Source of the DNA: Euryodendron excelsum
Lineage: Eukaryota > Streptophyta > Magnoliopsida > Ericales > Pentaphylacaceae
DNA length: 64,000 bases
Direction: 5' to 3'
Assembly: GCA_033060915.1 (NCBI GenBank)
Contig: CM065378.1
Span: 14,331,501-14,395,500 of the forward strand
The notes below the pieces were generated by a model. That model saw nothing but the letters and a program-made list of their open reading frames with translations, was not told the origin of the DNA and searched no databases. Made by a program: the position numbers and the translations under genes. Positions 59,313 to 64,000 of the stretch are shown piece after piece. Positions within the stretch are counted from its first letter, which is position 1. Each line of letters starts with the position of its first letter.

Positions 59313-62138
59313 ATGGCGAACCCAAAGCGTAACCATTCTTCTTCTGTTTCTTCGTCTTCTTCCATTGATCTGAAGAGTGGTTTCTGCTCAGAGACAAAAA
59401 TCTACCACAGCCTCCGACCGCACGCTCCTCTCCCTCCCGAAACCACCCCTCTCTCCGTCACCGACTACGTTTTCTCTCTCTTCCGTCAAAACTCACCCTC
59501 GCCGGAAACCGCCAACTCTGCTGCATGCATCGACGCCGCCACCCGCCGGCGGATTCCCTATACCGAAGTTGTAAGTCGTACCAAAATCCTCGCCGCCTCT
59601 CTTCAACACCAAATCGGACTCTCGAGAGGCGACTCGGCTTTCATTCTCTCCCCGAACTCAATTCACGTGCCGATTCTATACCTCTCATTGTTCTCGATCG
59701 GCGTCATCGTCTCTCCTTCCAATCCGACTAGCTCAAAATCGGAAATTTCTCGCCAAATCAAGCTCTGCAAACCGGTGATCGCCTTCGCTACTTCCGACAC
59801 TGCTCACAAGATCCCCTCGCTTTTCCACCGTACGATTCTTCTTGATTCGTGCGAGTTCGAGTCCATGATGATGATTCAAAGTGGAGAATTTCTACGAGTA
59901 AACGTTGTTCAGTGCGATACGTCTGTGATTCTGTACTCTTCCGGGACTACCGGGAAATTCAAAGGCGTGGAGTTGACTCACCGGAACTTCATATCGTTGT
60001 TGGCCGGTTCACAAGCTTCTCGCCCGGTCAGACAGTCCCCTGCGGTCATCCTGTGTGTGGTTCCGTACTTTCACATTTACGGGCTTCTTTACTGTGTGAG
60101 GGCGATAGCGATGGGGGAGAGTATAATTTCCATGGGGAGGTTCGATTTAGGACTGATGATCAGAGCGATTGAAGAGCTCAGGGTCACCCACGTGGCCGCA
60201 GCCCCACCTATCATCGTTACCATGGTGAAAGATGTTGTTTTGATGGACGGCCACGACTTGAGCTCGCTGGAGGTTATGGCGTCCGGCGGAGCTCCGCTGC
60301 CGAATGCCGTGATCGAGAGGTTTAAGAAAAGGTTCCCCACGGTGCAACTACCGCAGGTTAGTTACCATGGCGGACTTACGGAGTGAGTGCACGGCGCCCG
60401 AGTTTTTAAAATTCCTTTTTAGTCTTTATGTATTAATGTGTATTTATAATATGATATAGTTTATTGACTCTTTTAAAATAATTTTTTTTCCTTTTACGTT
60501 GGCCCTCTAAATTTTATTTTAAAATTTTTTACCTTAATCTATTTAATAAAATTCTTAAGTTTGCCCCTGTTAATGACTGTCCTTTCTAGAGATCATGTTA
60601 GTATCACTGGTAGGTTTTGGTTGAATCAAATACAGATTCAACTAAATTTGCATCTGGCCATGACAATTACTATGAATTTTGATGATGGGTTACTATTTGC
60701 TAATGACATTGTTCTGTCTGCTTTAGTCCTATGGTTTGACGGAATCAACTGGCGGAATCTCGCGAATGATTGGTCCAAATGAAAGCCAAAGACTCGGATC
60801 GTCCGGCCGTCTTGTGCCATATTGCCAAGCGAAAATTGTAGACTTCGAGACTGGCATTGGTTTACCTCCTTTCAAGCATGGGGAACTTTGGCTTAGAGGG
60901 CCATTCATAATGAAGGGTAATATCACATGCCATTCACTTCTTGTTTGTTCTTTGATTTCGGTTATCCGTGCAAGTGAATTTTTTTTTTTTTTAAGACTAG
61001 GCCTAGCTCGAAGCAAAAATAAGGACTCCGTTTGATTTATGGGGAAAAAAAAAAGCAGAAAAATGCAACGTGGATTTATGATCCTGGTAGTACAAAAAAG
61101 AGTTTCATGGGTTGTTTTTTATTTTAGTGTAGGGAATGGCGGATGGGAGGGGACAGGCGGGCAGGGGCGTGGTCCTTCAAAATTTTTAAATTTCTCTTAA
61201 ACTCCTATAGATTTTTGTATATTTAAATATATATATATAATGGAATGGCCCTGTAAAATTTAAAATCTTTTACCTTATCTAATTTTGAACAAAATTTTTT
61301 TTACTTTGAGCCCTATCGTATAAAATCTTTGTTCACCACTGAGTGCAGGCTATGTGGATGACAAAGAAGCAACTGCAGCAGTTCTGGATTCAGAGGGATG
61401 GTTAAGAACTGGGGACATTTGTTATTTTGACAGTGATGGATTCCTATGTGTCGTGGACCGTCTGAAGGAATTAATCAAATACAAAGGTTATCAGGTTGTG
61501 TATATATGCTCCTCTCACTAATTTTGCAAGTGTTAATGCAAGAACGGTAACAATCAGTTTAGATATCAATTCTATATATGTTCTATATATTCTTTCCTTT
61601 GAATATACTCAATACTGTGCTATGTTTTCACATCCCATTAGGTTGCTCCAGCGGAGATCGAAAATGTGCTTCAAACCCATCCAGATATTGTTGATGCGGC
61701 TGTGATTCCGTTAAGTATTGTCCACTTGCATCTAGTTTATCATGCTACCACTTACAACTCCATGTCCTGGTTATAGGAAAGTAGATAAAATTCGCACATA
61801 GATGTAATCAATGATAAATTTCGCAGGTACCCTGATGAGGAAGCAGGCCAAGTTCCCATGGCCTTTGTCGTAAGACGACCTGAGAGCACCATTGATAAAT
61901 CAGAGATTAAGGATTTTGTTGCCAGACAGGTAGTTTCTTTCCCTAGTATTCATGTCTTTTTTCTTTTCTTTTTTTGTCATTTTGTACTTAGCTTTTGAAT
62001 ATACTGTTGTAGGTTGCTCCATACAAGAAAATAAGGCGAGTATCATTCATTGATTCAATACCAAAAAATGCTCCCGGTAAGGTGTTGAGAAAAGAGCTAA
62101 TCAAGCTCGCATTATCGGGTGTTTCCTCAAAGTTATAA
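59313..62138 (+). CDS. 4-coumarate:CoA ligase-like acyl-activating enzyme with peroxisomal SKL tail
   Basis: ANL-superfamily acyl-CoA ligase of 558 residues: ATP plus acid gives acyl-AMP, then the CoA thioester. Six exons splice in frame: 59313-60356, 60727-60916, 61349-61494, 61642-61709, 61827-61929, 62013-62138. The AMP-binding P-loop is [18 protein letters not shown] (about residues 209-226; the family usually has TTGxSKGV). Then come [31 protein letters not shown] in place of the 4CL GEICIRG, the hinge [24 protein letters not shown], and the catalytic-lysine region [12 protein letters not shown]. The last residues are SSKL, a PTS1 signal, so it should act in peroxisomes. That fits the 4CL-like clade linked to jasmonate-precursor (OPC-8:0) activation, perhaps nearest At5g63380 from memory. 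The substrate is not settled. The first exon is GC-rich compared with its surroundings. Confidence 0.93.
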
Positions 62139-62334
62139 CTCCTACTTGTTTGTTCATTGTGTTTAATGATGGAGTTGCAAGAGAGAATGAAAAAAAGAAA
62201 GAAAGAAAGAATTTGTTTGTTTCATACAGAAAAAATGTAAACATGCTTTTCTTTAAATCTTTGCAAATTCAAAATCGTAGATCGAAGAACTGAGGATTTC
62301 ATCAGCTTATATTAAATTAATTTTTAAAATTTTT

Positions 62335-62574
62335 TTAATTCTTGTTCCTGATATTGAAGGCAACTAAGGCAACAAGGGTAAACCTTATTGTACCCAAGGC
62401 TTTACGGTCAAATAGATTCCACTCTTCCTTCTTTATCTCTGTCGGCTTCTTTGACACTCCTTCGAGAGGTTGATAAAGATCCTTCAGGTAAAGATAATTC
62501 TCTATCCGCATCTTCCATAATTCGAAGTTTGAACCATTGAATTTTTCAGTTTTGAGTTTTCCGTCTTCTACCAT
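62335..62574 (-). pseudogene. Ty1/copia gag N-terminal fragment
   Basis: From the ATG at 62574 the minus strand reads MVEDGKLKTEKFNGSNFELW then KMRIENYLYLKDLYQPLEG and EEWNLFDRKALGTIRFTL, matching the conserved gag start of plant copia polyproteins (KF.G.NF..W, then W...D.KA...I). The frame stops at 62335 after VAFNIRNKN, close to the 3' end of the ligase gene, and protease, integrase and reverse transcriptase are all absent. It is a truncated remnant. Confidence 0.85.
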
Positions 62575-62604
62575 CGTTGATGTTTCAAGGAATCGGCTAT
62601 TGTT

Positions 62605-62735
62605 GCAACTCAAGAATTGTTGCAACTCAGCTACTATTGTAGCTCAGAAACTGTTACAACTCAGTATTGTTATAACTCGGTATTGCTGTAACTCAGTTAC
62701 TATTACAACTCGGACTGCTGCAAGTCAGTTACCGT
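62605..62735. repeat. Degenerate minisatellite in the copia leader (about 18-bp unit)
   Basis: Six to seven imperfect units built on TTGTAACTCAGTTACTA, for example GTTGCAACTCAGCTACTA, TGTTACAACTCAGTATTG and GCTGTAACTCAGTTACTA. It lies between the primer-binding site and the gag start of the copia remnant. Confidence 0.75.
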
Positions 62736-62833
62736 AGCGACGCACTGTAGCTTCACAAGAAGGAACCTTAGCAGATCGTGTTTTTGCAAACAAATGTCTA
62801 CTTTTACGGGCTTTACCAATTTTACAGAAATCT

Positions 62834-63317
62834 GGCTTTGATATCAATTGTTGGGGACATTTGCCAATAATCTGAGTAATTAAATTTGTATAGAAGATAA
62901 AGAAAAAAAATAAATATAGCACATACTCACAAAGAAATACACAGATTTATAGTGGTTTACTCAATTAATTTAGGGTTACGTCTACACTAAATCACTGCGA
63001 TATTCATTATGAACAAATAGGAGATTACAATAGGAGTTACAAAAGTTTACAAATTCTCTCTTACACAAACTGTCACTATTTTTTCTTTTCTCTCCTCACG
63101 ATTTCTCACACCCACTTGGGTTAAAAAATTGTATATGTCTCTTTGTTCACTGACTTCTTTTCTATTAAAGACAAAAAAAAAAGAAGAGAGTCATCCAATG
63201 ATAGTTGTAGATTTTTTTTTTTTAAAATTTTAAGAATGATACAAATCTTCAAATATGACGGACTACGAAAAATTTTCATATGTGAGCTGCTGGATGGTTG
63301 GGGATTATTTTCACACG
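62834..63317 (-). mobile_element. Copia LTR remnant with primer-binding site
   Basis: On the minus strand, GTCCCCAACA is followed by ATTGATATCAAAGCC (62834-62848), close to the initiator-methionine tRNA primer-binding site TGGTATCAGAGC of plant copia elements. The upstream side (62849 rightwards) is therefore the 3' end of the 5' LTR. The outer LTR boundary is unclear; it may be cut off where GH1-like sequence begins near 63318. No second LTR is present, so the element is broken. Confidence 0.65.
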
Positions 63318-64000
63318 TAACAGTTTGAACTGTTTGTCCATTTTTAATTTTTTTTTTTGGTTGGATTTGTTTGCTTTTATGAAATGACTAAATAACACCC
63401 CAAAAAAGGATACCTAGAGAAAAGGGAGTACTCGATCCCTATTCAGACAGCACTGCAAGATGACGCGCGGATTGAGATTTTCCAAGACCATCTCACCTAC
63501 GTCGAAGAGGCCTTGGGGTAATCCAATCAAAATATACTCTATATATATATATGCGAACATGTTGAAATTTTTTTTTCCCTTCATTTGTACAGCGTTGGGG
63601 TTAATGTCCATGGTACTACGCATGGTCCCTGTTGGACAGCATGGAATTTGGATCAGGATACACCACTCGATTTGTGCTGCATGACACTGACTATAACGAC
63701 GATTACAAGCGTTACGCCAAAAAATCAGCTAGTTGGCTCAAGAATTTTCTCACATGCAACAACACCTCCTAAAAAAGACGAGTAATGTTATATATAAGTC
63801 AATTTCTTAATTTATTTTTTTACTTATAACATATAATGTAGTAAAATTTATATTAATAAATACATGTGAGACTCACTCATTTTAAAAAAATGAATTAAAA
63901 AAATTAGTTTATACATAACATTTTTCAAAAAAGACCTTTCAATAGATATGATTTCTGCCCATATCTCTAGTAATTTAGTTGGTTTTGTTCATTTTGACAA
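63318..64000 (+). pseudogene. Second family-1 beta-glucosidase fragment (last two exons), runs off the window
   Basis: Homologous to 53785-54400 of the first GH1 pseudogene, including intron sequence (GCTTTTATG.AATGACTAAATA). The penultimate exon gives TALQDDARIEIFQDHLTYVE and then degenerates. The last exon, from about 63593, has lost a base in the GYYAW block and continues as SLLDSMEFGSGYTTRF, DYNDDYKRYAKKSASW and LKNFLTCNNTS, then TAA, earlier than in copy 1. A MITE (63780-63926) interrupts the former coding end, and homology to copy 1 resumes after it (CTTTCAATAGATATGATTTC). The upstream exons are absent. Confidence 0.85.
63780..63926. mobile_element. MULE-type MITE (GAGTAATGTTAT family) inserted in a GH1 fragment
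   Basis: A 147-bp element flanked by a perfect 9-bp direct repeat AAAAAAGAC at 63771-63779 and 63927-63935. The termini GAGTAATGTTATATATAAG and, inverted, GAAAAATGTTATGTATAAA pair over about 44 bp with about eight mismatches. The paralogous GH1 copy (near 54310) has the uninterrupted site GGAAGGACTTTTCAATGG, which confirms both the insertion and its limits. Confidence 0.92.

Overview
This window is nuclear DNA from a flowering plant, most likely a woody eudicot. The genes are split into many exons by short AT-rich GT..AG introns, the space between genes is AT-rich, and small transposons, microsatellites and LINE, SINE and copia remnants are common. There are no prokaryotic operons, CRISPR arrays or rRNA genes, and I found no convincing functional tRNA. 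Splice models were built by eye. Every complete model closes in frame, which supports the boundaries.

Region by region. 1-7060 (+): 3' part of a RecQ DNA helicase gene of the RECQL5 type. 10325-13843 (+): a small DUF212 protein related to acid phosphatase/haloperoxidase. 15014-20524 (-): an FAD-dependent monooxygenase of the EMB2421 type. 23315-24743 (+): a remorin. 27418-31041 (+): a CDKG2-type kinase with PLTSLRE, but DYG in place of DFG. 37458-41530 (-): a DUF3537 membrane protein. 43909-54347 (+): a broken family-1 beta-glucosidase (GH1) split by a decayed L1-type LINE (about 46330-52330, minus strand). 59313-62138 (+): an intact 4-coumarate:CoA-ligase-like acyl-activating enzyme ending in the peroxisomal signal SKL. 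62320-63317 (-): a copia retrotransposon remnant. 63318-64000 (+): a second GH1 fragment running off the window.

The genes do not form a pathway. The DUF212, monooxygenase, remorin, CDKG2 and DUF3537 genes have, from memory, neighbouring homologues in two places on Arabidopsis chromosome 1 (around At1g24340-24350 and At1g67570-67600), so the left two thirds looks like an old conserved gene block. The right third is fast-evolving: relics of a GH1 tandem array, direct repeats, a LINE, a long foldback element and MITEs.

I found no previously undescribed biological system. The best leads are a MITE family with perfect 9-bp target duplications (one with a paralogous empty site), a duplicated poly-A-tailed retroposon, the LINE-split GH1 pseudogene, the 854-bp foldback element, and the DYG substitution in the CDKG2-like kinase.
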